The translations under genes and the position numbers were made by a program. DNA of 64,000 bases from Nocardioides sp. CFH 31398. Lineage in GTDB: Bacteria > Actinomycetota > Actinomycetes > Propionibacteriales > Nocardioidaceae. Positions 50,690 to 64,000 of this stretch are shown here, piece after piece. The DNA lies in NCBI RefSeq assembly GCF_022436705.1, contig NZ_JAKUHT010000002.1, positions 57,744-121,743 on the forward strand. The letters run 5' to 3'. The notes under the pieces are model-generated. The model saw nothing but the letters and a program-made list of their open reading frames with translations. It was not told the origin of the DNA and did not search any database. Numbering within the stretch: position 1 is the stretch's first letter; each line of letters begins with the position of its first letter.

Positions 50690-51649
50690 ATGAGGCTGCC
50701 CCCCGCCCTGGCCCGTGGTGTCGACACCGTCCTGGACCGCAGCGTCGTCCCGGGCTACACCAAGATCGGCCCCGCTGTCCGCCGCCGGCTGGGCACCTGG
50801 CCGAGCGACCCGCCACCGACCGCGTTGAACGGGAGGACGGCCCTGGTCACCGGGGCGTCGTCCGGACTGGGCATCGCGGCGGCCGAGGGACTGGCGAGGC
50901 TCGGCGCGCAGGTGCGGCTCGTCGTCCGCAACCCGCAGAAGGGCGAGCAGGCGGCCGACGAGGTCCGCCGCGCCGTCCCCGGCGCCGACCTGCGGGTCGA
51001 GCGGTGCGACGTCGGCGACCTGGACGACGTCCGCCGCTTCGTCGAGGCGTACGACGGGGACGCGGTCGACGTCCTCGTCCACAACGCGGGCGTCATGCCG
51101 CCCGAGCGGACCGAGTCGCCGCAGGGCCACGAGCTGTCGATGGCCGTCCACGTGCTCGGGCCGGTGCTGATGAGCGAGCTGCTCGCGCCGCGGATGAGCG
51201 ACACCCGGGTGGTGTTCGTGACGTCCGGCGGGATGTACCCGCAGAAGCTCCGCGCCGACGACCCCGGCTACCTCGACGGCGACTACTCGCCGACCACCGC
51301 CTACGCCCGCTCCAAGCGGGCCCAGGTCGAGCTTCTGCCCGTGCTGGCGCAGCGCTGGCAGGCGCAGCGGACGATGGTGGCCGCGATGCACCCCGGCTGG
51401 GCCGCGACGCCCGGGGTCACCGAGTCGCTGCCGACGTTCGACAAGGTCCTCCGACCGGTGCTGCGCACCCCGGGGAGCGGCATCGAGACGGCGGTGTGGC
51501 TGGCCGCGACGACGCCCGTGCCGGAGTCGGGTCTGCTGTGGCACGACCGCCGTCCGCGGCCGACGAGCCTGCTGCCGTCCACCCGCCCCACCACCGCGCA
51601 GCGCCAGCTGCTGTGGGACTTCGTCAAGCGGGCGACGCAGCTGCCCTGA
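50690..51649 (+). CDS. short-chain dehydrogenase/reductase (SDR)
   Basis: 319 residues from ATG 50690. Rossmann motif TGASSGLG (54-61), VDVLVHNAGVM, catalytic S in FVTSGGMY and the YxxxK-type pair in TAYARSKRAQVE. It follows the classical SDR fold with a long N-terminal extension (about 1-48). Animal DHRS12-like proteins share such a layout. Substrate unknown. It is divergent from the TspO-like gene. Confidence 0.9.
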   Translation: MRLPPALARGVDTVLDRSVVPGYTKIGPAVRRRLGTWPSDPPPTALNGRTALVTGASSGLGIAAAEGLARLGAQVRLVVRNPQKGEQAADEVRRAVPGADLRVERCDVGDLDDVRRFVEAYDGDAVDVLVHNAGVMPPERTESPQGHELSMAVHVLGPVLMSELLAPRMSDTRVVFVTSGGMYPQKLRADDPGYLDGDYSPTTAYARSKRAQVELLPVLAQRWQAQRTMVAAMHPGWAATPGVTESLPTFDKVLRPVLRTPGSGIETAVWLAATTPVPESGLLWHDRRPRPTSLLPSTRPTTAQRQLLWDFVKRATQLP

Positions 51650-51717
51650 GTCGTCGCCCCTCTGGTCTCGAGGCTCGGGCCCAGGGGCCCTCGCACCTTA
51701 ACCGGCGGCGACGGGGT

Positions 51718-53418
51718 CTAGATCCACCGTGAGAACCAGATGCGGTCGAGCCACTCGGAGTTCGTGAGCAGGCCGTCGGTCCAGATCGGCCAGAACCACG
51801 CGAAGTTCACGAGCACCAGCAGCACGAACGACCCGGCGACCACGACCCCCGCCGTACGACGGGGCGAGGAGCCGCGACCCGGCCCGATGAGGGCGCCCAT
51901 GACCATGGTCAGCGCCAGGACGGTGAAGGGCAGCATGGCGACCGCGTAGAACAGGAAGATCGGGCGGTCGGAGTTCGCCAGCCACGGCAGCCACGTCGAG
52001 AGGGCGCCGAGCACCGGCAGCCCGTAGCGCCAGTCGCGGCGGCCGACCCAGAGCGCGGCGGAGGCGAGCAGCGCGACCGCGCCGCCCCACCACAGCACGG
52101 GGGTGCCGAGGATGAGGACCTGACGCAGGCAGTCGCTGTCCGGGGCGGCGTCGCAGCCCTGCTCCCCGGGCTTGATGTCGAGCTGCGCGTCGACCCCCAC
52201 CGGACGGCCCAGCAGCGGCCAGCCCCACGGGCTCGACTCGTAGGTGTGGTCCGAGCAGTCCAGGAACTGCGTGTGGAAGACGTAGACGTCGCGGTGGTAG
52301 ATCGCCAGCGAGCGCAGCGACTGGGTGACCTCGCCGAGCCCCGAGGCGTCGGGTTCCGTCGCCGTCGCCCACCGGGCGTCGGGGTCGGACTCCGGCTCGG
52401 AGTCGCAGTCCGCGGCCGGGGCGACGTACTGGGTGTACTGGGTGCTCGACAGCGACTCCTCGTACTCGGCGGCGTTCATCAACCAGCCGGTCCAGCTGGC
52501 GACGTACACGACGGACGCGACGAGGACGAGGTAGGCGAACGCGGGCAGCCCGTCCACGACGGCGGAGCGCAGCGTGGCCCACCGGACGCCGAGCCCGCGG
52601 CGCAGCGCGGCGCCCCACAGCCAGACGAGGACGCCGAGGAGCGCCATCGGGTAGAGCGCGGTCCACTTGGTCCCCACCGCGAGCCCGAAGGCGACGCCCG
52701 CGGCGAGCAGCCAGGGCCGCCACAGCAGCGCCCGGACGGGTCCCCAGCCGCGGGTGACGGGGACGTCGAGCCCGCGGCGCTCGAGACGGGTGCGGGCGGC
52801 GTCCCGGTCGGCGACGACGCACGCCACCGCCACCAGCAGGAACAGGGCCAGGAAGATGTCGAGCAGCCCCAGCCGGGACAGCACGAGCTGCATCCCGTCG
52901 AGGCAGAGCAGCAGGCCGGCGACGCACCCGAGGAGGGTCGACCCGGTCAGGCGCCGGGCCAGCCGGCACATCGCGAGCACCATCAGCGACCCGGCGACCA
53001 CGGCGGAGATCCGCCAGCCGAACGGGTCCATCCCGAAGGCCCACTCACCGGCGGCGATGAGCCACTTGCCGACCTCGGGGTGGACGATCATCGACGGCCC
53101 GTCGGTCCACACGTCGTCGACCCGGCCGTCGAGGATCAGCTGGTCGGCGTTCTGCTTGTGGTCGCGGACGTAGCCGAAGTTCAGCAGCGACCACGCGTCC
53201 TTGGCGTAGTAGGTCTCGTCGAAGGCGAAGTCGTCGGGGCGGCCGAGGTGGTAGAGCCGCAGCAGGAGGGCCAGCGCCGTGACGGCGAGCGCTGCGCCCC
53301 AGTCGGCGGCCCGCTGGCGGCCGGTCCGGGCGGCGAGCAGCGCGCGTCGTCCCCGCGGGGCCGGCGGCCGCGGCGGTGGCGCCGGGGCCGCGGTCTCCTG
53401 CGAGAGGGTGCTCGTCAC
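51718..53418 (-). CDS. pmt: protein O-mannosyltransferase (dolichyl-phosphate-mannose-type)
   Basis: 566 residues from GTG 53418; open sequence upstream to 53736 is not conserved. It is a multi-pass membrane glycosyltransferase of the GT39/GT-C class with catalytic D67-E68 in RPDDFAFDETYYAKDAW and many hydrophobic helices. It transfers mannose from polyprenyl phosphate to secreted proteins as they leave through the Sec pathway, as in mycobacterial Pmt. In mycobacteria pmt lies beside rsmI, as here. Proline-rich N terminus. Good support. Confidence 0.93.
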   Translation of the reverse strand: MTSTLSQETAAPAPPPRPPAPRGRRALLAARTGRQRAADWGAALAVTALALLLRLYHLGRPDDFAFDETYYAKDAWSLLNFGYVRDHKQNADQLILDGRVDDVWTDGPSMIVHPEVGKWLIAAGEWAFGMDPFGWRISAVVAGSLMVLAMCRLARRLTGSTLLGCVAGLLLCLDGMQLVLSRLGLLDIFLALFLLVAVACVVADRDAARTRLERRGLDVPVTRGWGPVRALLWRPWLLAAGVAFGLAVGTKWTALYPMALLGVLVWLWGAALRRGLGVRWATLRSAVVDGLPAFAYLVLVASVVYVASWTGWLMNAAEYEESLSSTQYTQYVAPAADCDSEPESDPDARWATATEPDASGLGEVTQSLRSLAIYHRDVYVFHTQFLDCSDHTYESSPWGWPLLGRPVGVDAQLDIKPGEQGCDAAPDSDCLRQVLILGTPVLWWGGAVALLASAALWVGRRDWRYGLPVLGALSTWLPWLANSDRPIFLFYAVAMLPFTVLALTMVMGALIGPGRGSSPRRTAGVVVAGSFVLLVLVNFAWFWPIWTDGLLTNSEWLDRIWFSRWI

Positions 53419-53473
53419 GTGGGCGAGGGTACGGCGGCCACCCACCGTGCCCGGTGACTGACAGGATCGGCGC

Positions 53474-54319
53474 ATGAGCGGTGTCCTGGTCCTGGCCGCC
53501 ACGCCGATCGGGCAGGTCGGCGACGCGCCGCCCCGCCTCGCGGCCGAGCTGGCCGGCGCGGACGTCGTCGCCGCCGAGGACACCCGCCGCCTCAAGCGGC
53601 TGCTGACCGACCTCGGGGTCGAGACCACCGGCCGCGTGACGTCGTACTTCGAGGGCAACGAGGCCGCCCGCACCCCGGTGCTGCTGGAGGAGCTCCTCGG
53701 TGGCGCCCGCGTGTTGCTCGTGACCGACGCGGGCATGCCGGGCGTCTCGGACCCCGGCTACCGGCTCGTCGCCGCGGCCGTCGAGGCGGGCATCCGGGTG
53801 ACCGCCGTCCCCGGGCCGTCCGCCGTGCTGACCGCGCTGGCCGTCTCGGGGCTGCCGGTGGACCGCTTCTGCTTCGAGGGCTTCCTGCCGCGCAAGGCGG
53901 GGGAGCGGGCCCGCCGCCTCGAGGGCCTCGCCGCCGAGGAGCGGACGATGGTCTTCTTCGAGGCCCCCCACCGCACCGCCGCGACCCTCGCCGCCATGGC
54001 CGACGCCCTCGGCGCCGACCGGCCCGGTGCGGTCTGCCGGGAGCTGACGAAGACCTACGAGGAGATCCGGCGCGGCGGCCTCGCCGAGCTGGCCGCGTGG
54101 GCCGAGGACGGCGTCCGCGGCGAGGTGACCCTCGTCGTCGCCGGCGCCACCCCGCCCGGCCCCGCCGACATCGCGGACGACGCCGACGCCCTCCGCGCCG
54201 CCGTCGCCGACCAGGAGGCCGCGGGGTCGTCCCGCAAGGACGCCATCAAGGCCGTCGCCGCCGCCACCGGCGTCGGTCGGCGGGACCTGTACGACCTGGT
54301 CCACCGCACTGACGGATGA
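53474..54319 (+). CDS. rsmI: 16S rRNA (cytidine(1402)-2'-O)-methyltransferase RsmI
   Basis: 281 residues from ATG 53474. Tetrapyrrole-methylase-like fold: [13 protein letters not shown] at the start, [49 protein letters not shown], then [16 protein letters not shown] and [18 protein letters not shown] ([11 protein letters not shown]). It methylates the ribose of C1402 in 16S rRNA using S-adenosylmethionine. It is followed by a strong terminator, and is divergent from pmt as in other actinobacteria. Confidence 0.95.
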   Translation: MSGVLVLAATPIGQVGDAPPRLAAELAGADVVAAEDTRRLKRLLTDLGVETTGRVTSYFEGNEAARTPVLLEELLGGARVLLVTDAGMPGVSDPGYRLVAAAVEAGIRVTAVPGPSAVLTALAVSGLPVDRFCFEGFLPRKAGERARRLEGLAAEERTMVFFEAPHRTAATLAAMADALGADRPGAVCRELTKTYEEIRRGGLAELAAWAEDGVRGEVTLVVAGATPPGPADIADDADALRAAVADQEAAGSSRKDAIKAVAAATGVGRRDLYDLVHRTDG

Positions 54320-54364
54320 GCGCGGAGGATCTCAGCGCCAGGGGCGCTGGGATCCTCCGCGCTC
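54318..54364. terminator. very strong bidirectional terminator between rsmI and a convergent gene
   Basis: GAGCGCGGAGGATC (54318-54331) pairs with GATCCTCCGCGCTC (54351-54364); CAGCGCC (54333-54339) pairs with GGCGCTG (54343-54349), with one T:G wobble between and loop AGG. That is 22 paired positions. It starts within the rsmI stop codon and ends 39 bp before the end of the minus-strand gene. Confidence 0.9.
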
Positions 54365-54403
54365 CGCCTCCGGCCTCGGCGACCGGACCGGAGGGCGGAA
54401 GGC

Positions 54404-55510
54404 TCAGCCGAAGGATTCTCCGACGGGGAGGGCGAACGCCTCGTCGTCGGGCGTGACGGCGTCGTCGGCGACCAGCTCGCAGTCACCGGCCGACACGGAG
54501 CAGACGAGGAAGTCGATCGGGCCGTCCGCCTCGCCGTCCTGGGTCTCGACGACGTCGAGGGCCAGCGCCTGGTAGCGGTCGGTGTCGAGCCACCCGACGA
54601 CGGCCTGGAAGTCGTAGTCGAAGGCCGGCGTGACGTCGGCGCCTGTCGCCGCGTCGAGGACCTGCTCGGAGTCGTTGGTGTCGGTCACGACGTACCGGGC
54701 GTCGGGGGAGAGCTGCACCCTGCCGCCGCCGGGCACGGTCCCCACCTCGTCGCCGTCGGTCGTCACGATCCGGTCGTTCGCTCCCCGGTCGTCCAGCACG
54801 AGGTGGCCGGCCCGGGCGTCGGCGAGGTCCTCGCTGTTCCTCGCTGCGAAGCCCTGGACGTCGCCGGTCTCGAGGTCCATTCCCGTGACCTCCCGGTCGG
54901 CGTAGAACCACAGGACGCCGTCGTCGAGGGCGCGCACCGAGGGGCCGTCGAACTCGCCGTCCTGCGGTCCGTCGAGGGTGACCGGGACCTGCCGGACCAG
55001 CTCCCGGGTGCTCGTGTCGACGACGGTGAAGGCCTGCTCGTTCCCGTCGTACCAGGCGGCGAGCGACCCCTCGGAGGCGAGGACGCGCCCGTAGTCCGGG
55101 GTGCTCACGCCGAGCTGCGACGTGCGGCCGCCGGCGGTGAGGTTCACTCCGTCCTGGGCGTCGGTCCAGACGATGCCGTCGTCGCTCAGGACGTAGGCGA
55201 CGGGGGCCGACGGCAGCTCGACGACCCCGTCGCCGAGGTGCACCGTGCTGCCCGTCGACCACGAGACCGGGGTGGGTGCGGCCCCGTCGACCGCCACCTG
55301 CCCCTGGTCGCCCCCGTCGCCGAGCGCGTTGACGACGTACGGCGTCGCGACGCCGACGGCGGCGAGCACGGCGAGTGCGCCGACCCCGCTCGCGACGCGG
55401 CGTCGGCGGACGCGCTGTCGGCCGACGGACTCGATCGCGGCCACGTCGACGTACGGCGTGGGGCCGTCCGCCGCGCGCTCGTCCAGGGTCTGCTTGATCA
55501 GCGCGTTCAT
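54404..55510 (-). CDS. membrane-anchored beta-propeller-like protein, possibly the partner of the adjacent sigma factor
   Basis: 368 residues from ATG 55510, overlapping the end of the sigma factor gene (ATGA). The N-terminal cytoplasmic part (1-40) is followed by one membrane helix (about 42-63, VASGVGALAVLAAVGVATPY). The rest (about 80-368) has repeated beta stretches (VAYVLSDDGIVWT, AAWYDGNEQAFTVVD, VLWFYADREVTGMD) as in a WD40/TolB-like propeller outside the membrane. In SigE-family operons of actinobacteria the gene after the sigma factor often encodes such a membrane protein, perhaps an anti-sigma factor or sensor. No known anti-sigma motif is visible. Confidence 0.65.
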   Translation of the reverse strand: MNALIKQTLDERAADGPTPYVDVAAIESVGRQRVRRRRVASGVGALAVLAAVGVATPYVVNALGDGGDQGQVAVDGAAPTPVSWSTGSTVHLGDGVVELPSAPVAYVLSDDGIVWTDAQDGVNLTAGGRTSQLGVSTPDYGRVLASEGSLAAWYDGNEQAFTVVDTSTRELVRQVPVTLDGPQDGEFDGPSVRALDDGVLWFYADREVTGMDLETGDVQGFAARNSEDLADARAGHLVLDDRGANDRIVTTDGDEVGTVPGGGRVQLSPDARYVVTDTNDSEQVLDAATGADVTPAFDYDFQAVVGWLDTDRYQALALDVVETQDGEADGPIDFLVCSVSAGDCELVADDAVTPDDEAFALPVGESFG

Positions 55511-56079
55511 CGGGTGCCTCCGGCGGTCTCGTGGGTGAGCTCGGCGACCAGCTGGTCCACGAGCTCGGGGTAGTGCGCGGTGAGCCGCTCGCGCAGCGCC
55601 GACAGCGCCGCGGACAGCTGGCTCTTGACGGTGCCGGGCGCGCAGCCGAGCACCTCGGCGGTGCGGGCGACGCTCAGCTCCTCGTAGAAGCGGAGGACGA
55701 GCGTGGCCCGCTGTCGTGCGGGCAGCTCGAGCACGGCGGACCAGACGAGGTCCCGCTCGCCGAGCAGCTCGGCGTGGCCGGCCTCGCCGCGGTCCGGCAT
55801 CTCCTCGACGGGGGTCTCGCCCCACGACCTGCGCCGCGACCACGAGATCGCGGTGGTCGTCATGGTCCGGCGGACGTAGGCGTCCAGCGCCGCGGGGTCG
55901 CGCAGCCGCGGCCACGCGACGTACGTCTTGACCAGCGTCTCCTGGACGAGGTCCTCGGCGAGGCCGCGGCGACCGACGAGCAGGTACGCCGTGCGGTGCA
56001 ACGACCGCGACCGGGCCTGCACGAACTCGGCGAACGCGGCGCTGTCACGGCGTCTGCGGCCGGGGGACGGCAGCTGCAT
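55507..56079 (-). CDS. SigE-family ECF RNA polymerase sigma factor
   Basis: 190 residues from ATG 56079. Region 2: FAEFVQARSRSLHRTAYLLV, GLAEDLVQETLVKTYVAWPR; region 4: ELPARQRATLVLRFYEELSV, ARTAEVLGCAPGTVKSQLSA. This is the actinobacterial SigE-like ECF group found in Streptomyces and Nocardioides. It is coupled with a membrane protein gene at its 3' end, so membrane or surface signals may control it. It is divergent from the GlgC-like gene. Confidence 0.92.
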   Translation of the reverse strand: MQLPSPGRRRRDSAAFAEFVQARSRSLHRTAYLLVGRRGLAEDLVQETLVKTYVAWPRLRDPAALDAYVRRTMTTTAISWSRRRSWGETPVEEMPDRGEAGHAELLGERDLVWSAVLELPARQRATLVLRFYEELSVARTAEVLGCAPGTVKSQLSAALSALRERLTAHYPELVDQLVAELTHETAGGTR

Positions 56080-56168
56080 CTCGGGCTCCTGACTGCTGCG
56101 CTGACTCTGTCACCCAGCAAGGACGCCCGAGCGGTGCAACGGGTTCGGTCGGCCGGGTACGGGGTGCC

Positions 56169-57410
56169 GTGCGATCTCCCGACTCCCGACAGCGCGTGCT
56201 CGCGATCGTCCAGGCGGGAGGCTCCGGCAGCCGCATGGACGTCCTGACCCGCGAGCGGGCCAAGCCCACCCTGCCCTTCGCGGGGTCCCTGCAGCTCGTG
56301 GACTTCCCGCTGTCCAACCTCGCCCACTCGGGGGTGGACGACGTGTGGCTGTCCGTGCAGTTCCAGGGCGCGACGCTGGAGGACCAGGTCGCCAACGGCC
56401 GGCCGTGGAACCTCGACCGCACCCGCGGCGGCCTGCGTCTGCTCATGCCGCAGCAGGGCGCCGGGAGCATGGACGAGGACGGGTTCGCGACCGGCAACGC
56501 CGACGAGCTCTACCGCATCCGCGCGCGCATCGCCCACCACGCGCCGGACGTCGTCCTCGTCATGAGTGCCGACCACGTCTACCTGCTCGACTACGCCGAG
56601 GTCATCGCCACCCACCGGGAGAGTGACGCCGAGTGCACGGTGGTGACCACGCGGGTCGAGCCGGGCGAGGCGCCCGACCACGCGACGATCGAGACGGACG
56701 CCGACGGCCGCGTGGTCGCGACGTCGTACAAGCCGGAGGAGCCGACCACGGACGTCGTCGCGGCCGAGGTGATCGCCTACGACCCGACGGTCCTGGTGCG
56801 CGTGCTGGAGGAGCTGCACGCCCGGCTCGGCGAGGAGGCCGAGGAGGGCGACTCGGGCCTCGGCGACTTCGGTGAGCACCTGCTGCCGGCGATGGTCGAG
56901 CGCGGCCGGACCGTCGCGCACCCGCTCGACGGCTACTGGCGCGACCTCGGGACGCCGGCCCGCTACCTCGCCGCGCACCTCGACGTCGTCACCGACGACG
57001 TGGGCGTGCTGGAGCGGCCGGGCTGGCCGGTCCTGACCCAGCAGCCGCAGCGGCGACCCGCGCGCCTCCTCGAGGGCGCGCACGTCGCGAACAGCCTCCT
57101 CGCGCCCGGCTCGACGGTGGAGGGGCAGGTGGTGAACAGCGTCGTCGGCCCCGGCACCCACGTCGCGCGCGGCGCGCTCGTCAACGGCTCCGTGCTGTTC
57201 TCCGACGTGGTCGTCGGCGAGGGCGCCGAGGTCACCCACGCCCTCGTCGACGACCGCTGCCGCATCGGGGAGGGCGCCCGCGTCGGCGGGGTCGTGACCG
57301 ACCACCCGCTGGACGACGACGTGATCGTCCTCGTCGGTGCGGAGACGGTGGTCGGGCGCGACGCGTTCGTCGAGCCCGGGGCGCGGCTCGAGCCGGGCAG
57401 CACGGCGTGA
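56169..57410 (+). CDS. GlgC-like sugar-1-phosphate nucleotidyltransferase
   Basis: 413 residues from GTG 56169. N-terminal nucleotidyltransferase pattern LAIVQAGGSGSRMDVLTRER and LPFAGSLQLVDFPLSNL with the GG-x-G-x-R-x-x-x-L-T motif, NADELYRIRARI, VVLVMSADHVYLLDY, DGYWRDLGTPARYLAAHLDV; the C-terminal left-handed beta-helix (about 300-405) has LLAPGSTVEGQV, NSVVGPGTHV and LVNGSVLFSDVVVGEGAEV hexapeptide repeats. It resembles ADP-glucose pyrophosphorylase. The allosteric residues cannot be judged. It probably makes ADP- or other NDP-glucose for glycogen or trehalose-type synthesis; no glgA is near. Confidence 0.85.
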   Translation: MRSPDSRQRVLAIVQAGGSGSRMDVLTRERAKPTLPFAGSLQLVDFPLSNLAHSGVDDVWLSVQFQGATLEDQVANGRPWNLDRTRGGLRLLMPQQGAGSMDEDGFATGNADELYRIRARIAHHAPDVVLVMSADHVYLLDYAEVIATHRESDAECTVVTTRVEPGEAPDHATIETDADGRVVATSYKPEEPTTDVVAAEVIAYDPTVLVRVLEELHARLGEEAEEGDSGLGDFGEHLLPAMVERGRTVAHPLDGYWRDLGTPARYLAAHLDVVTDDVGVLERPGWPVLTQQPQRRPARLLEGAHVANSLLAPGSTVEGQVVNSVVGPGTHVARGALVNGSVLFSDVVVGEGAEVTHALVDDRCRIGEGARVGGVVTDHPLDDDVIVLVGAETVVGRDAFVEPGARLEPGSTA

Positions 57411-57434
57411 GCGCGGGCTCGTAGGGTCGGCCCC

Positions 57435-60543
<3,109 letters not shown>

Positions 60544-60576
60544 TCGGGTTCGGGCGCACCCCGTCACAATGAGCGC

Positions 60577-61488
60577 ATGACCACCTCCGCCGGCCCCCGG
60601 TTGCTGGGGCCGGCGGAGGTGAGGGCCCTCGCGGCCGCCATCGACCTGCGGCCCACCAAGCAGCGCGGGCAGAACTTCGTCGTCGACCCCAACACCTGCC
60701 GCCGCATCGTGCGGGAGGCCGGTGTGGGGCCGGACGACGTCGTCCTCGAGGTCGGTCCCGGCCTGGGGTCGCTCACCCTCGCCCTGCTCGCCGAGGTGGA
60801 GCGGGTGGTCGCGGTGGAGGTCGACCCGGCGCTGGCGGGCCTGCTGCCCGGCACCGTCGCGGACCGCGCTCCCGACGTCGGGCCCGACGGGTTCGAGGTC
60901 GTCGAGGCCGACGCCCTGCGGATCACGGAGCTGCCCGGCCCGCCGCCGACCGCACTGGTCGCGAACCTGCCCTACAACGTCGCCGTCCCGGTGCTGCTCC
61001 ACCTGCTGGCGCTGCTGCCGTCGCTGCGCACCGGCATGGTGATGGTGCAGTCCGAGGTCGCCGACCGACTCGTGGCCGGCCCGGGCTCCCGCACGTACGG
61101 CGTGCCCTCGGTCAAGCTCGCGTGGCACGCCGAGGCCCGGCGCGCCGGCACCGTCGGCGCGCAGGTCTTCTGGCCCGCGCCGCACGTGTCCTCCGGACTC
61201 GTCGCCTGGCGGGCGACCGAGCCGCCGACCACCACGGCGACCCGCGACGAGGTGTTCGCCGTGGTCGACACGGCCTTCGCCCAGCGGCGCAAGACCCTCC
61301 GGGCCGCCCTCCGCGGCGCGAGGTCCCCGGGCCCCCTGGCGGGGCTGTCGGCCGCCGAGGTCGACGCCGCCCTCGCCGCTGCGGGGGTGGACGGCGGTGT
61401 CCGGGGTGAGACACTGTCGGTGACGGACTTCGCCCGGGTGGCGGAGCACCTGGCCGTGGGGGGCTCGGGAGCAGGAGGTCGGCCATGA
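60577..61488 (+). CDS. ksgA: 16S rRNA (adenine(1518)-N6/adenine(1519)-N6)-dimethyltransferase
   Basis: 303 residues from ATG 60577. Motif [12 protein letters not shown] (about 57-66), the base-flipping motif [12 protein letters not shown] (about 127-136), and the N-terminal [10 protein letters not shown] (about 28-37). It dimethylates two adenines at the 3' end of 16S rRNA with S-adenosylmethionine, a late step in 30S assembly. Absence gives kasugamycin resistance. It follows rpfB with a 33-bp gap and its stop overlaps the start of ispE. Confidence 0.97.
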   Translation: MTTSAGPRLLGPAEVRALAAAIDLRPTKQRGQNFVVDPNTCRRIVREAGVGPDDVVLEVGPGLGSLTLALLAEVERVVAVEVDPALAGLLPGTVADRAPDVGPDGFEVVEADALRITELPGPPPTALVANLPYNVAVPVLLHLLALLPSLRTGMVMVQSEVADRLVAGPGSRTYGVPSVKLAWHAEARRAGTVGAQVFWPAPHVSSGLVAWRATEPPTTTATRDEVFAVVDTAFAQRRKTLRAALRGARSPGPLAGLSAAEVDAALAAAGVDGGVRGETLSVTDFARVAEHLAVGGSGAGGRP

Positions 61489-62446
61489 CCGCTGGTGACG
61501 TTCGCACGCTGACCGTCCGTGCCGCCGCGAAGATCAACCTGCACCTCGGTGTCGGTGCGGTGCGCGCGGACGGCTACCACCCGATCGACACCGTGTTCCA
61601 CGCCGTCTCCCTCTTCGACGACGTCAGCGCGCGCAGCGGGACCGAGGGTGCCGGGCCGGTCCTGGACGTCGAGGGCTCGGACCACGTCGACCTCACGGAG
61701 GTCCCCCTCGACAGCCGGAACCTCGTCCACGCCGCGGCCACCCGCCTCGCCCGCGAGGAGCGACGGTCCCCCGACGTCCGCATCGGCGTGCACAAGTCCA
61801 TCCCCGTGGCGGGCGGGCTCGCCGGGGGCTCCGCCGACGCCGCCGCCACCCTGGTCGCCCTCGACCGGCTGTGGGGTCTCGAGCTGGAGGACCAGGACCT
61901 GCTCCGTGTCGCCGCCGAGCTCGGGAGCGACGTCCCGTTCGCCCTGCTCGGGGGGACGGCGCGCGGCACCGGCCGCGGCGATGTGCTGCAGCGCGTCGAC
62001 GACCGCTCCACCTGGTGGTGGGTCCTGGTGACCTCGCCCCAGGGTCTGTCGACGCCCGCCGTCTACCGACGCTTCGACGAGCTCTTCCCCACGGCCCCCG
62101 CCCGGCCCACCTCGGGCGACGCCGTCGAGCGCGCCGTCCACTCGGGTGACCCGGTCCGGCTCGCCCGCGTCCTGCACAACGACCTCGAGCCCGCGGCGTT
62201 CGACCTGCGGCCCGGCCTCGCGGACCTGGTGTCGCGGGGCGAGGCGGCGGGCGCGTTGAAGGGCATGGTCTCCGGCTCGGGCCCGACGTGCGCCTTCCTG
62301 TGCGCCGACGCCGAGGCCGCCCGCGCGGTGTGTGCCGAGCTGCGGGAGACCGAGCGGGAGCGGTCCGCCGCCGACGCACGCCGACGGACCGTCCTCGTCA
62401 CCACCGGCCCGGCACCCGGCGTGCACCAGGTCGCCTACGAGCGCCG

Positions 62447-62450
<4 letters not shown>
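61485..62450 (+). CDS. ispE: 4-diphosphocytidyl-2-C-methyl-D-erythritol kinase
   Basis: 321 residues from ATG 61485, overlapping the ksgA stop (ATGA), with AGGAGG 7 bp upstream. GHMP kinase: [14 protein letters not shown] at the N terminus with K16 as the likely substrate lysine, [20 protein letters not shown] (P-loop), and [12 protein letters not shown] near the C terminus. It phosphorylates CDP-methylerythritol in the MEP pathway to isoprenoid precursors, which also provide polyprenyl phosphate for the Pmt enzyme. The order with ksgA is conserved in actinobacteria. Confidence 0.97.

Positions 62451-64000
<1,550 letters not shown>

Noticed and set aside
51677..51690. Terminator between the SDR and pmt genes
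   Set aside because: GGGCC and GGCCC give only a 5-bp stem around CAGG; too weak to call.

Overview
This 64 kb window is very GC-rich chromosomal DNA from an actinobacterium, most likely a member of the Nocardioidaceae (Nocardioides-like). The lineage call is inference. It rests on base composition, GTG starts and ATGA/GTGA overlaps, a WhiB protein, coenzyme F420 genes, an AfsR/SARP-type regulator, an rpf gene, and the block pmt-rsmI ... tatD-rpf-ksgA-ispE, which is typical of Actinobacteria. About 57 protein genes can be supported. I found no rRNA, tRNA, CRISPR array or insertion sequence.

Bases 1-5480 look accessory. They hold the cut-off end of a catabolic operon (RraA-like aldolase, PLP aminotransferase, alpha/beta hydrolase), a small HTH protein, an OLD-type ATPase/TOPRIM nuclease (candidate defence gene) and a small membrane protein. 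Base composition is visibly lower in GC and the style changes at about 5.5 kb. Bases 5.7-18.7 kb form an F420-rich neighbourhood: fbiC, a PPOX-fold F420 enzyme, two luciferase-like monooxygenases and a convincing fgd (F420-dependent glucose-6-phosphate dehydrogenase), interleaved with a response regulator / soluble histidine kinase / EthD operon and an acyl-CoA ligase.

Bases 18.7-28.6 kb are regulatory. They carry a 998-residue AfsR-like protein divergent from a WhiB7-type gene whose leader can form two crossing hairpins and carries a short upstream reading frame. Next come an ECF42-type sigma factor with its DGPF/YCII partner, an HTH protein fused to a membrane domain by a proline-rich repeat, and two orphan GAF histidine kinases. 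Bases 28.6-43.6 kb are metabolic: nicotinamidase, a carotenoid-dehydrogenase-like flavoprotein, a lipoprotein penicillin-binding protein, DinB-like and alcohol dehydrogenase genes, an AbiEi/DUF559-like protein, an SCO6745-family protein, a translationally coupled HMG-CoA lyase / CaiB transferase / PDH-E1-like operon, an AraC regulator and an aldehyde dehydrogenase.

Bases 43.6-51.7 kb carry two secreted zinc metalloprotease paralogues flanking an MFS transporter and a Dps gene, then VanZ, a PPOX-fold enzyme, TspO-like and SDR genes. Bases 51.7-64 kb carry the housekeeping block: protein O-mannosyltransferase, rsmI, a SigE-family sigma factor coupled to a membrane protein, a GlgC-like nucleotidyltransferase, an epoxide-hydrolase-like protein, tatD, an rpfB-like resuscitation factor, ksgA, ispE and an ABC-F ATPase that runs off the right edge. 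Several strong hairpins mark transcript ends, notably at 47267-47296 and 54318-54364.
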